A DNA stretch of 12,361 nt from JAZKFT01 sp963845495 (GCA_963845495.1 CAWJTH010000152.1:1-12361), one strand, 5' to 3'; shown: positions 1 through 5,827, numbered from the stretch's first letter. Notes: generated by a model not told the origin, from the letters alone. Program-made: numbers and translations.

Positions 1-149
1 AGAAACTGGCTGGAAATACCACAGAATTGGTAAACGCTATCATCAGATTGAAGCCTTCTACTGCAAAAGGTACTTACATTAAAGGCGTTAGCCTTGCAAG
101 TACCATGAGCCCTGGCATCACGGTTGATACCAAATCTTTTATCCAATAA
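1..149 (+). CDS. rplA: 50S ribosomal protein L1, C-terminal fragment
   Basis: The window opens inside this gene; reading from base 3 gives 48 codons to a TAA at 147-149. The peptide contains the L1 C-terminal pattern: an LVNAI helix, a LKPSTAKGTYIKGVSLASTM strand-turn region and a PGITVDT close. L1 binds 23S rRNA at the mobile stalk and in many bacteria represses its own operon. Placement directly before rplJ and rplL is the standard rplKAJL order, which supports the call although only the tail is visible. The start and the catalytically irrelevant N-terminal domain lie outside the window. Confidence 0.93.
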   Translation, partial: KLAGNTTELVNAIIRLKPSTAKGTYIKGVSLASTMSPGITVDTKSFIQ

Positions 150-153
150 CCTT

Positions 154-180
154 TAAAACCCTTACCTGTATTGGGTTTTA
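154..180 (+). promoter_or_regulatory. Hairpin between rplA and rplJ
   Basis: TAAAACCC (154-161) and GGGTTTTA (173-180) form a perfect 8-bp stem around an 11-base loop, five bases after the rplA stop and ending 37 bases before the rplJ ATG. There is no T-tract after it, so it is not a standard terminator. In other bacteria the L10 leader lies in this same spacer and controls rplJL; whether this stem has that role is inference. It could equally be a processing site. Confidence 0.45.
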
Positions 181-217
181 GAAGTTGATTAATTCATCTT
201 CCAACAAACGAAGAAAA

Positions 218-775
218 ATGAACAAGAACGAAAAAAATGAAGTGATAGAATTGCTGAAGGGCAAATTCACTCAATATAGCAATTTTTACATCACCGATAC
301 TGAAAGCCTTACAGTGGCTCAGGTAACCAAATTGCGTGGTGTTTGTTTCAACAAACAAGTTGAAATGAAGGTGGCAAAAAACAGCTTGATTAAAAAAGCA
401 TTGGAAGGTTTGGATGCGCAAAAATATGCAGGTGTGCTTGATTCTTTGCACAATGTAACTGCGTTGATGTTCAGCGAGAATCCTAAAGAACCAGCTTTAA
501 TTTTAAGCAGCTTCCGTACCGAAAACAAAAAAGACAAGCCTGTTTTAAAAGCTGCGTTTATTAATGGCGATGTTTACGTTGGTGACGAGAACTTGAAAGC
601 ATTAACCAAAATCAAGACCAAGAATGAATTGATTGGTGAATTGATCGGTTTGTTGCAAGCACCTGCACAACGCGTTATCGCTGCTTTGTTGAACGGTAAA
701 GGAGAAGCAACTGCTGAAACAGAAGCTCCGGCTGCCACCGAGGGCGAAGCACCAGCCGCTGCCCCAGAAGCATAA
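218..775 (+). CDS. rplJ: 50S ribosomal protein L10
   Basis: This 185-residue protein is the base of the ribosomal stalk; it holds L7/L12 dimers through its C-terminal helix and anchors them to 23S rRNA. The start is set at the ATG of MNKNEKNEVIELLKGKF; an in-frame TTG at 185 would add 11 unrelated residues and is less likely. The N-terminal domain shows the family pattern VAQVTKLRGVCFNK followed by KVAKNSLIKKALEG, and the helix around IGELIGLLQAPAQRVIAALL is the L7/L12-binding region. The last 24 or so residues are an Ala/Glu/Pro-rich tail, a common extension in Bacteroidota. The gene lies 68 bp after rplA and 143 bp before rplL. No Shine-Dalgarno site is seen; the leader is A-rich (AAGAAAA before ATG). 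Confidence 0.97.
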   Translation: MNKNEKNEVIELLKGKFTQYSNFYITDTESLTVAQVTKLRGVCFNKQVEMKVAKNSLIKKALEGLDAQKYAGVLDSLHNVTALMFSENPKEPALILSSFRTENKKDKPVLKAAFINGDVYVGDENLKALTKIKTKNELIGELIGLLQAPAQRVIAALLNGKGEATAETEAPAATEGEAPAAAPEA

Positions 776-782
776 TTGAATT

Positions 783-814
783 TAATAAGCATATTAGCAC
801 ATCAGCTGATTAGC
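783..814 (+). repeat. Degenerate 4 x 8-bp tandem repeat in rplJ-rplL spacer
   Basis: Four consecutive 8-mers end in AGC: TAATAAGC, ATATTAGC, ACATCAGC and TGATTAGC, with consensus NNATNAGC. The segment also contains the perfect 10-bp palindrome ATCAGCTGAT at 801-810. It begins seven bases after the rplJ stop. The role is unknown; it may be repeat debris. Confidence 0.5.
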
Positions 815-868
815 CCAATTAAAATAAAACCAAGCCCGAGGTTAAAGACGGCAAAATTTTTTTAATCC

Positions 869-904
869 TCCACTGGATCCGCCGGAAGCGGATGTGAAAG
901 TGGA
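869..904 (+). promoter_or_regulatory. Two-part hairpin just upstream of rplL
   Basis: TCCACT (869-874) pairs with AGTGGA (899-904), and ATCCGC (877-882) pairs with GCGGAT (888-893) around a CGGAA loop, with a small internal loop between the stems. This is much more GC-rich than its surroundings and ends 14 bases before the rplL ATG. It is seen directly in the sequence. It could modulate rplL translation relative to rplJ, or be a copy of an interspersed palindromic repeat; neither is shown. Confidence 0.55.
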
Positions 905-918
905 AAAAATTTACAACT

Positions 919-1290
919 ATGGCAGATTTAAAATCATTTGCAGAACAACTGGTTGGACTTACAGTTAAAGAAGTTCAAGAATTGGCTGACATCTTAAAAA
1001 CTACCTACGGTATCGAACCAGCTGCTTCTGTAGCTGTTGCCGCTCCTGCTGAAGCTGGTGCTGCTGCTGTTGAAGAAAAAACAGCTTTCGATGTAATTTT
1101 GAAAAGCGCTGGCGCTTCAAAATTGACTGTAGTTAAAATCGTAAAAGATTTGACTGGTCTTGGTTTGAAAGAAGCAAAAGACTTGGTAGATGGTGCTCCA
1201 AAACCAATTAAAGTAGGTATTGCCAAAGCGGAAGCCGACGACATTGCTACCAAGCTGAAAGATGCTGGTGCAGACGTGGAAATTGCCTAA
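919..1290 (+). CDS. rplL: 50S ribosomal protein L7/L12
   Basis: The 123-residue product is the multicopy stalk protein that recruits translation GTPases. Three parts are visible: an N-terminal dimerisation helix pair (ADLKSFAEQLVGLTVKEVQEL, about residues 2-30), an Ala-rich flexible hinge (about 35-52) and the compact C-terminal domain with the factor-binding pattern GLGLKEAKDLVDGAPKPIK (about 80-100). The length matches the family. The ATG follows an A/T-rich leader with no Shine-Dalgarno match. A strong terminator follows within 30 bases of the stop, so rplL is the last gene of this transcript; rpoB, usually next, is absent. Confidence 0.98.
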   Translation: MADLKSFAEQLVGLTVKEVQELADILKTTYGIEPAASVAVAAPAEAGAAAVEEKTAFDVILKSAGASKLTVVKIVKDLTGLGLKEAKDLVDGAPKPIKVGIAKAEADDIATKLKDAGADVEIA

Positions 1291-1317
1291 TGCAATTGTT
1301 CAGCATGCAAGAAATAG

Positions 1318-1354
1318 TCCCGTTGTTCAACAGACAGCGGGATTTTTTGTTTTT
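1318..1354 (+). terminator. Intrinsic terminator after rplL
   Basis: TCCCGTTG (1318-1325) pairs with CAGCGGGA (1335-1342) through eight pairs including one G-U, with a 9-base loop, followed by TTTTTTGTTTTT. This closes the ribosomal protein operon. Confidence 0.88.
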
Positions 1355-1386
1355 AAAATATTTAAGAATTAATTAAACTAAAGTGT

Positions 1387-1394
1387 AATATTTG
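1387..1394 (+). promoter_or_regulatory. Possible -7 element upstream of the T/A/K-rich secreted protein gene
   Basis: AATATTTG, one base off the Bacteroidota TAnnTTTG -7 box, lies 39 bases before the ATG at 1434. I see no matching TTTG-like -33 box at the expected distance, so this is weak. The terminator just upstream means a promoter is needed somewhere in 1355-1433. Confidence 0.25.
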
Positions 1395-1433
1395 CATCTT
1401 AGTAACTTTATAACCAATTAAATAAATTTAAAA

Positions 1434-1892
1434 ATGAAAAAGATTTTTGCCTTACTGCTTACAGTTGGATTGTTTACCGCAGCCACACAATCTTTTGCGC
1501 AAGACACTGCCAAAGTAAAAAAAGTTAGAGTGAAAAAAGCAGTTACGGCTGCCACAACAACAGCTACCAACACAGCAACTACTACAACTACTGCCGCTAA
1601 AACAAAAGTAAATTCCGTAAAAACAAATGCAACTACAGCCGTTGCAACCGTTCCTACAGCTACAACAACAGCTGCTACCAACAAAGTTGCAACCGTAAAA
1701 ACTGCTACTGCAACAAAAGTAGCAACAACAAAAACAACCGCTAGCGCTGCACAAACCGCCGCCGCAGCAAAAGTCACTGATAAAGTAGTAAGTACCGATG
1801 CAAAAGGCCGTACCATTTACCAAGGGCCAAAAGGTGGCCAATACTACATTAATGCAAGTGGTACAAAGGAATATATTAAAAAGACAAATTAA
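1434..1892 (+). CDS. Secreted Thr/Ala/Lys-rich protein with C-terminal GPxGGxYYI module
   Basis: This 152-residue protein has a clear Sec signal peptide (MKKIFALLLTVGLFTAATQSFA, likely cut before Gln23). Residues 23 to about 118 are low-complexity, made almost entirely of Thr, Ala, Lys and Val with many ACA/ACT codons, and look disordered and basic. Residues about 124-148 form a short conserved-looking module with GRTIYQGPKGGQYYINASG and a following KEYI. This resembles the small basic adaptor domain first described in chlorella viruses (PBCV_basic_adap) and also seen in bacterial exported proteins; the match is from memory of the pattern, not a search. The function is unknown; binding of a surface polymer or nucleic acid is a guess. 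The gene stands alone between two terminators. Confidence 0.85.
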   Translation: MKKIFALLLTVGLFTAATQSFAQDTAKVKKVRVKKAVTAATTTATNTATTTTTAAKTKVNSVKTNATTAVATVPTATTTAATNKVATVKTATATKVATTKTTASAAQTAAAAKVTDKVVSTDAKGRTIYQGPKGGQYYINASGTKEYIKKTN

Positions 1893-1917
1893 ATTTTGGA
1901 CTAATCATTTAAATATG

Positions 1918-1940
1918 GGCCGCCTTTAAGCGGCCTTTTT
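1918..1940 (+). terminator. Intrinsic terminator after the T/A/K-rich secreted protein gene
   Basis: GGCCGC (1918-1923) and GCGGCC (1930-1935) form a perfect 6-bp GC stem with a CTTTAA loop, followed directly by TTTTT. It lies 25 bases after the stop codon. Confidence 0.9.
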
Positions 1941-1986
1941 ATTTGAATATTCATAGTCCATCCCTCTCAATTATAATCTCTAAAAA

Positions 1987-1994
1987 TATATTTG
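1987..1994 (+). promoter_or_regulatory. Candidate -7 box for the gene at 2040
   Basis: TATATTTG is an exact match to the Bacteroidota TAnnTTTG -7 consensus, 45 bases upstream of the ATG at 2040 and after the preceding terminator. No clear -33 TTTG is seen at the expected distance. Confidence 0.4.
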
Positions 1995-2039
1995 GATTTC
2001 GATATCTTAAGTTCGTAAATTTAGGTATAAAATTATTGT

Positions 2040-2780
2040 ATGAAACGGTTACTTAGCTTGTTTTTTTGCATTCCATTTGTTGTATTACATGCACAAAATG
2101 ATTTATTTGGTAGTTCTTCTATCTCAAATAGTACCTCTATAATAATGGATGCACGTGATATTTCAGGGAAACCTATTCCGTCAGGTGCACAATCACCTGT
2201 TCAAGGTAGCCCCATGATTACAGATGAATTTGTAAATGGCGTTGTGAAGTTTAAAGGAGATGAAGCAACTTATAATTTAATGTTGGGTTTTTCTCTTTTT
2301 GATAATCAATTGTATTTCAGAAAAGACAATATAACATTGAAATTTGTAAATCCGATAGATAATTTTTCGCTGATTTTAAAGGATAAGGAGGCAACAAAAA
2401 TTATGAATTTCAAAAGCGGATATCCAACCGTTGGCAATAACGATGAGGGAACATTTTACCAAATTTTGCTGGACGGACCAAAAGTGCAATTGCTTAAATA
2501 TCTTTATAAATCAGTTAGGGAAAAATATACTTATGGCGGCCCAACCGAAAAAGAATATGTTGAAAAAGAAAGATTGTTTGTTTATGATATTGCTAGCAAA
2601 ATGATAACCGAAGTAACACCAAATGTTAATTCGATAGAAAAAGCGCTTCCCAATTATGCTGCATCTATTGAAAAACTTGCCAGCCAAATTAAAGTGAAGC
2701 ATGAAGAGGAAATAATTGCTTTACTAACCGCAATTAACAACGAGCCTACCAAAAAAGAACTGAAAACAATGAATAAATAA
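2040..2780 (+). CDS. Exported hypothetical protein
   Basis: I do not recognise a named family for this 246-residue protein. Residues 1-18 (MKRLLSLFFCIPFVVLHA) form a signal peptide with likely cleavage before Gln19; the Cys at residue 10 sits inside the hydrophobic core and does not make a convincing lipobox. The mature part has alternating short hydrophobic strands, including NGVVKFKG (66-73) and LFDNQLYFRKDN (86-97), then a helix-rich stretch with QLLKYLYKSVREKYTYGG (150-167). The end (about 196-246) is charged and probably helical. The pattern fits a periplasmic or outer-membrane-associated protein of Bacteroidota. It stands alone, with a candidate promoter before and a terminator after it. 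Base composition is slightly more AT-rich than the ribosomal genes. Confidence 0.8.
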   Translation: MKRLLSLFFCIPFVVLHAQNDLFGSSSISNSTSIIMDARDISGKPIPSGAQSPVQGSPMITDEFVNGVVKFKGDEATYNLMLGFSLFDNQLYFRKDNITLKFVNPIDNFSLILKDKEATKIMNFKSGYPTVGNNDEGTFYQILLDGPKVQLLKYLYKSVREKYTYGGPTEKEYVEKERLFVYDIASKMITEVTPNVNSIEKALPNYAASIEKLASQIKVKHEEEIIALLTAINNEPTKKELKTMNK

Positions 2781-2799
2781 AAAAACAATGAATGAATAA
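2763..2799 (+). repeat. Tandem duplication across the stop codon of the gene at 2040
   Basis: AAAACAATGAATAAATAA (2763-2780), which holds the last codons and the stop, is repeated at 2782-2799 as AAAACAATGAATGAATAA, 17 of 18 bases identical with a 19-base period. Confidence 0.6.
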
Positions 2800-2807
2800 A
2801 AATGATG

Positions 2808-2833
2808 GCAGCTAATAAAATGGCTGCTTTTTT
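2808..2833 (+). terminator. Terminator hairpin at the convergent junction
   Basis: GCAGC (2808-2812) and GCTGC (2823-2827) form a 5-bp stem, followed by TTTTTT on the + strand. On the - strand the same hairpin is followed by CATCATTTTTATT, so it may serve both the gene at 2040 and the convergent CtlX-like gene, whose stop codon overlaps the T-tract. The stem is short, so strength is moderate. Confidence 0.6.
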
Positions 2834-3746
2834 ATTGTTTTTTTGGCTCAAGATAAATTTCCGCCATCATGCATCTTGCGCTTCCGCCACCATTTATTTC
2901 AATGATGTTAAGGCTAGAATGTAGCATAGGATTGAATTGTAGCAATAAATCTTTTTGCGTTTCGCTCAGCGATTGATATGCCTGAGATGACATCACTAAC
3001 AAATTTTCACCTTTATTATTTTGTACTTGCAGCATGTTGCCAGCAAAATGGTTCATTTGGTCGAAACTAATTTCGACGAGTGTTTTTCCTGAAGCGATAA
3101 TTGATTTTCCCACTAAATTCTTTTCTTCTTGCGAAATAATGGCATTCATACAAATTACCACATATTTGTCTGCCACGCACATTAGCACGTTGGTATGATA
3201 AATAGGTTGCATTTTTTCATCTACTGCATTAAAAATAATTGATTGATAATCAACAACTTCGCAAAATTTTTCTAGTACATCTTTATCAGTTCTTGGCGAA
3301 AGACAAGCGTAAGCAATTTTATTTTCCCTATCTAAAACCATACTGCCCGTTCCTTCCAAAAACAAATGATCTTTTTCGAACAAAGAAAGATCAATGGTCT
3401 TTTTTACCTTAAATTTTTCTTTTATCGTATTCAAAACGGTTTGCTTTCTTTCCAACCTACGGTTAGCGGCGTACATAGGATAAAGCACCACGGTTCCGTC
3501 GTTATGAAAAGAAACCCAATTGTTTGGGAAAATAGAATCTGGCGTGTAAGGGTCAGGTGTGTCGTTTACTACCGTTACATCAACACCAGCTTTCCGCAAC
3601 ACATCTACAAAGCTGTCAAATTCTGTAGCTGCTTTTGCTTGCGCATCGGCTTCAAAGCCCTTAACTTGAAATGCATTATTTACTGCGGTTTCAGCATTAA
3701 AACTGAAATTAACGGGGCGGATCATTAGTATGTGATTAGTAGGCAT
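2832..3746 (-). CDS. ctlX: CtlX-like citrulline hydrolase (amidinotransferase/arginine deiminase superfamily)
   Basis: The 304-residue protein belongs to the guanidino-group-modifying (pentein) superfamily, in the subgroup annotated as citrulline utilisation hydrolase CtlX, expected to break citrulline to ornithine, CO2 and ammonia. Visible landmarks are ILMIRPVNFSFNAETAVNNAFQ (6-27), the acidic substrate loop TPDSIFPNNWVSFH (68-81), LEGTGSMVLDR (130-140), the catalytic His in YHTNVLM (His184) and the catalytic Cys in SARCMMAEI (Cys292). No signal peptide is present, so it is cytosolic. The start ATG at 3746 gives the family-typical MPTNHILMIRP. An arginine-deiminase-family gene lies about 490 bp upstream on the same strand, supporting a joint role in arginine breakdown. 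Exact substrate is inferred from family and context. Confidence 0.88.
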   Translation of the reverse strand: MPTNHILMIRPVNFSFNAETAVNNAFQVKGFEADAQAKAATEFDSFVDVLRKAGVDVTVVNDTPDPYTPDSIFPNNWVSFHNDGTVVLYPMYAANRRLERKQTVLNTIKEKFKVKKTIDLSLFEKDHLFLEGTGSMVLDRENKIAYACLSPRTDKDVLEKFCEVVDYQSIIFNAVDEKMQPIYHTNVLMCVADKYVVICMNAIISQEEKNLVGKSIIASGKTLVEISFDQMNHFAGNMLQVQNNKGENLLVMSSQAYQSLSETQKDLLLQFNPMLHSSLNIIEINGGGSARCMMAEIYLEPKKQ

Positions 3747-3753
3747 TCTAACT

Positions 3754-3761
3754 GTGAAACG
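3754..3761 (+). repeat. Left GTGAAACG flank of the four-helix gene
   Basis: GTGAAACG here is matched by its reverse complement CGTTTCAC at 4227-4234 on the other side of the four-helix-bundle gene. The left copy is followed by further GTGAAA words (3761-3766, 3775-3780). Eight bases is short and could be chance. Confidence 0.35.
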
Positions 3762-3807
3762 TGAAAAGATAAAAGTGAAACAAATTTATTACTAAATGAT
3801 TCATGTG

Positions 3808-4167
3808 TCATTTTAGATTTTCCATCATTTTAGATAACATTGCAAAACACTTATTCAAATGTTCTCCTAAGGTTTGCAAATCAGTCAATACAAAGTAATT
3901 TAAATCGTAAGCAGTCTCTATGGCAGCATCTATTTCAACGATAGAGCCTCTAGAAATTTCAAGATACCTTTTTCTTTCAACTGATGATTTTCTGGTTGAA
4001 CCTTCTGCAAAATTTAATTTAACCGAAAGTGCTGCTCTTCTTATTTGAGAAATCATGTTGAATTTTTCGTCACCAGGTAATAATTTTGAAATTTTATATG
4101 CTTCTTTAGTCAGTTCTCGAATTGCTTGGTAGATATTCAGTGATTTGTGACTTAAATTTAAAAACAT
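3808..4167 (-). CDS. Four-helix-bundle protein (23S rRNA intervening-sequence / S23 family)
   Basis: This 119-residue protein matches the family TIGR02436/PF05635, first noted inside intervening sequences of 23S rRNA genes and now known mostly as free-standing genes. The core pattern is clear: LSKLLPGDEKF-like opening (KLLPGDEKFN, 28-37), then QIRRAALSVKLNFAEGSTRKS (41-61), a charged helix ERKRYLEISRGSIVEIDAAIETA (64-86) and a final helix. Length is typical and the gene is intact. The family forms small helical pentamers or similar oligomers; a biochemical function is not established. It sits between the arginine-deiminase-family gene and the CtlX-like gene, flanked by short GTGAAACG/CGTTTCAC inverted words, which suggests insertion as a cassette between two metabolic partners. 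Confidence 0.92.
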   Translation of the reverse strand: MFLNLSHKSLNIYQAIRELTKEAYKISKLLPGDEKFNMISQIRRAALSVKLNFAEGSTRKSSVERKRYLEISRGSIVEIDAAIETAYDLNYFVLTDLQTLGEHLNKCFAMLSKMMENLK

Positions 4168-4226
4168 TTTATGTGGTTTAAATGAATGTTTTGAAGATTG
4201 CGCATTGTTTGACGTCTTCCGTTTTT

Positions 4227-4234
4227 CGTTTCAC
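4227..4234 (+). repeat. Right CGTTTCAC flank of the four-helix gene
   Basis: Inverse of GTGAAACG at 3754-3761; it abuts the stop codon of the arginine-deiminase-family gene. The adjacent GACGTC palindrome (4211-4216) is also repeat-like. Confidence 0.35.
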
Positions 4235-5701
4235 TTATATTCCTAGTTCATCTCTCAACAGCGGCATACTCATACAATGAAAACCACCTCTTGCTCGAGA
4301 TAATTCAGCCGAAGGCATCAAAATAAAAGTATCTGTCATGGTTTCGGGCGACATGGTTTTCTTTTCAAACGCATCCAATAAATCTTTTACATGAATATGG
4401 CTGAAGCCCGCTTCGGTAAAGGCTTCCAGCGTTTTGTCGTTTCGGTCGTAGCCTAAAACTACGCCCTCTTTTAATGCCAATAAATTGCAACTGTCCGTCC
4501 ATTGTTCACGTGCATCATAAGGAAATTCATTGTTGCCGCTGTAAATAATTTTTATGTCGTCGCGACAGCCCAAATCAACCCTACTAATATCAATCAACAA
4601 ATCTTCCAAGCTTTCAAAATAAACCGGGTTGTCCAAATCCTTTTTCTTGAACTGGATGATTTTCAATTTATCTTCTTTTTTGGGATTGGTTTCTAAAATG
4701 CGTTGCACTTTATCCGCATTCTCTTTACGGATAGCTTTTCTCGAAAAATTGCCCAGCATAACCCAAACATTGCGTTTTATTTGGGTAAAAACAGTATCGA
4801 TGTGCATATAATCCCTTTTGCGTGGGATTTTTACCACTGTAATTTTTTTCACCACTTTCTTTTCAAACAAAATATTAATGGCTTGGTGTGCTGCTTCCCA
4901 ACTGGTGCGTTCGCTGATGCCTATCAATAAATGGTCTTGGCTTACCACCATCACATCGCCACCTTCCAGCGTTACTTTATGGTCATCACCCTCTTTTGGC
5001 AACAAAAAATGTTGGTGTGTATCAGGAATTTCAATGATATTATTCCGGTAACTTTCAAAAAAAGGATGGTTAAAAAAAATGTATTTTGCCAACAAAGCCT
5101 CCCTGGTTCTAGCTTTCTTGGCAGGCTTATTCAACAATATAAAATCGTTGATGACGATGCCGATATCTCGAGTGAAAATAAAGTTTGGTATGGGCGCAAA
5201 AATCATTTCTTCATCGCTTATGGAACCGCAAATAAATACTTTGGCCAAATCTATTTCATCTAATCCCAACAATAGTTTCTGTGTTTCGTAACTACAATTT
5301 TCAATGGCGCAAACCGATGCAATTAAGGTTATGTGAATATTTTCTTCTTTTAAAATATCCGCCAACAACCATTGCAGTTCTACCACTTTATCGCTCCGGA
5401 AAAACGCTTCCTTGCCGGGCTTATAAAAATCTCTTTTGCTATTCGGATTGTCGATTGATTTTAATTTACCTTGTATTTTTTCTGGATCGAGAAAATACAA
5501 TAGCGTTTTGGTATAATAATCGTATTCTTTGCGGCGGATCGTGTCCAGATGAACGATGTCTTCAAATAACCAATCTTGCGCTTTTGAAGGTACAACCTTG
5601 CCCAAACCACTGTCGGGGCTATGCACTAACAACCGGCGAAGTGTGCCGATTTCTGATGTAACGCTAACTGCTAAATTGTCTTTGTATTGCTTGTTGGCCA
5701 T
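4235..5701 (-). CDS. Arginine-deiminase-family protein
   Basis: The 488-residue protein shows all hallmarks of arginine deiminase, which converts arginine to citrulline and ammonia. It opens with the typical SEIGTLRRLLVHSP (16-29) and has FTRD (176-179), EGGD (246-249), MHIDTVFTQ (299-307, with the catalytic His300 and Asp302) and ARGGFHCMSMPLLRDEL (470-486, with the nucleophile Cys476). It is longer than classical ArcA (about 410 residues), mainly through extra sequence in the first 180 residues and around 320-400. The start ATG at 5701 lies just downstream of a candidate promoter. The downstream CtlX-like gene could use its product. No carbamate kinase or ornithine carbamoyltransferase is nearby. 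A related amidino-substrate cannot be excluded, so I leave the symbol blank. Confidence 0.9.
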   Translation of the reverse strand: MANKQYKDNLAVSVTSEIGTLRRLLVHSPDSGLGKVVPSKAQDWLFEDIVHLDTIRRKEYDYYTKTLLYFLDPEKIQGKLKSIDNPNSKRDFYKPGKEAFFRSDKVVELQWLLADILKEENIHITLIASVCAIENCSYETQKLLLGLDEIDLAKVFICGSISDEEMIFAPIPNFIFTRDIGIVINDFILLNKPAKKARTREALLAKYIFFNHPFFESYRNNIIEIPDTHQHFLLPKEGDDHKVTLEGGDVMVVSQDHLLIGISERTSWEAAHQAINILFEKKVVKKITVVKIPRKRDYMHIDTVFTQIKRNVWVMLGNFSRKAIRKENADKVQRILETNPKKEDKLKIIQFKKKDLDNPVYFESLEDLLIDISRVDLGCRDDIKIIYSGNNEFPYDAREQWTDSCNLLALKEGVVLGYDRNDKTLEAFTEAGFSHIHVKDLLDAFEKKTMSPETMTDTFILMPSAELSRARGGFHCMSMPLLRDELGI

Positions 5702-5738
5702 GGTATTTTTTTTACTGTCTTTATCCGTTATTCTTTGC

Positions 5739-5746
5739 CAAATCTA
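5739..5746 (-). promoter_or_regulatory. Candidate -7 box for the arginine-deiminase-family gene
   Basis: Read on the - strand this is TAGATTTG, an exact TAnnTTTG match 37 bases before the ATG at 5701. A convincing -33 box is not visible. If real, the leader RNA is about 30 bases. Confidence 0.4.
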
Positions 5747-5766
5747 TTATTTATTAATGAATACCA

Positions 5767-5802
5767 TTTTCCCGCAGATTTTTGATGATTTAATACGCAG
5801 AT
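5767..5802 (-). repeat. Left inverted-repeat unit bracketing the GxxExxY gene
   Basis: Read on the - strand this 36-base unit begins ATCTGCG, has TTAAATCAT in the middle and ends AAATCTGCGGGAAAA. It aligns with the unit at 6326-6362 on the + strand with one gap and few mismatches, so the two are imperfect inverted repeats around the GxxExxY gene. Confidence 0.75.
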
Positions 5803-5810
5803 TTAATTAG

Positions 5811-5826
5811 AAAATCTGCGGGAAAA
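5811..5826 (+). repeat. Extra copy of the repeat core next to the GxxExxY stop
   Basis: AAAATCTGCGGGAAAA is the exact reverse complement of 5767-5782, giving a perfect 16-bp stem. Its CGCAGATTT-complement half can instead pair with 5796-5804 in a 9-bp stem with a 7-base loop. It ends one base before the GxxExxY stop codon and may act as its terminator. Confidence 0.75.
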
Positions 5827-5827
5827 A

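Noticed and set aside
185..217. TTG start that would lengthen L10 by 11 residues
   Set aside because: The ATG at 218 gives the normal L10 N-terminus, and the extension overlaps the spacer just after the hairpin.
1452..1841. A 129-residue Cys-rich frame and a 132-residue Val/Ala-rich hydrophobic frame antisense to the T/A/K-rich gene
   Set aside because: Both are mirror images of repeated ACA/ACT/GCA codons in the real gene, which has a signal peptide, a conserved end and its own terminator.
3366..3728. 120-residue frame antisense to the CtlX-like gene
   Set aside because: It is a shadow of a gene with clear catalytic motifs and has no domain pattern of its own.
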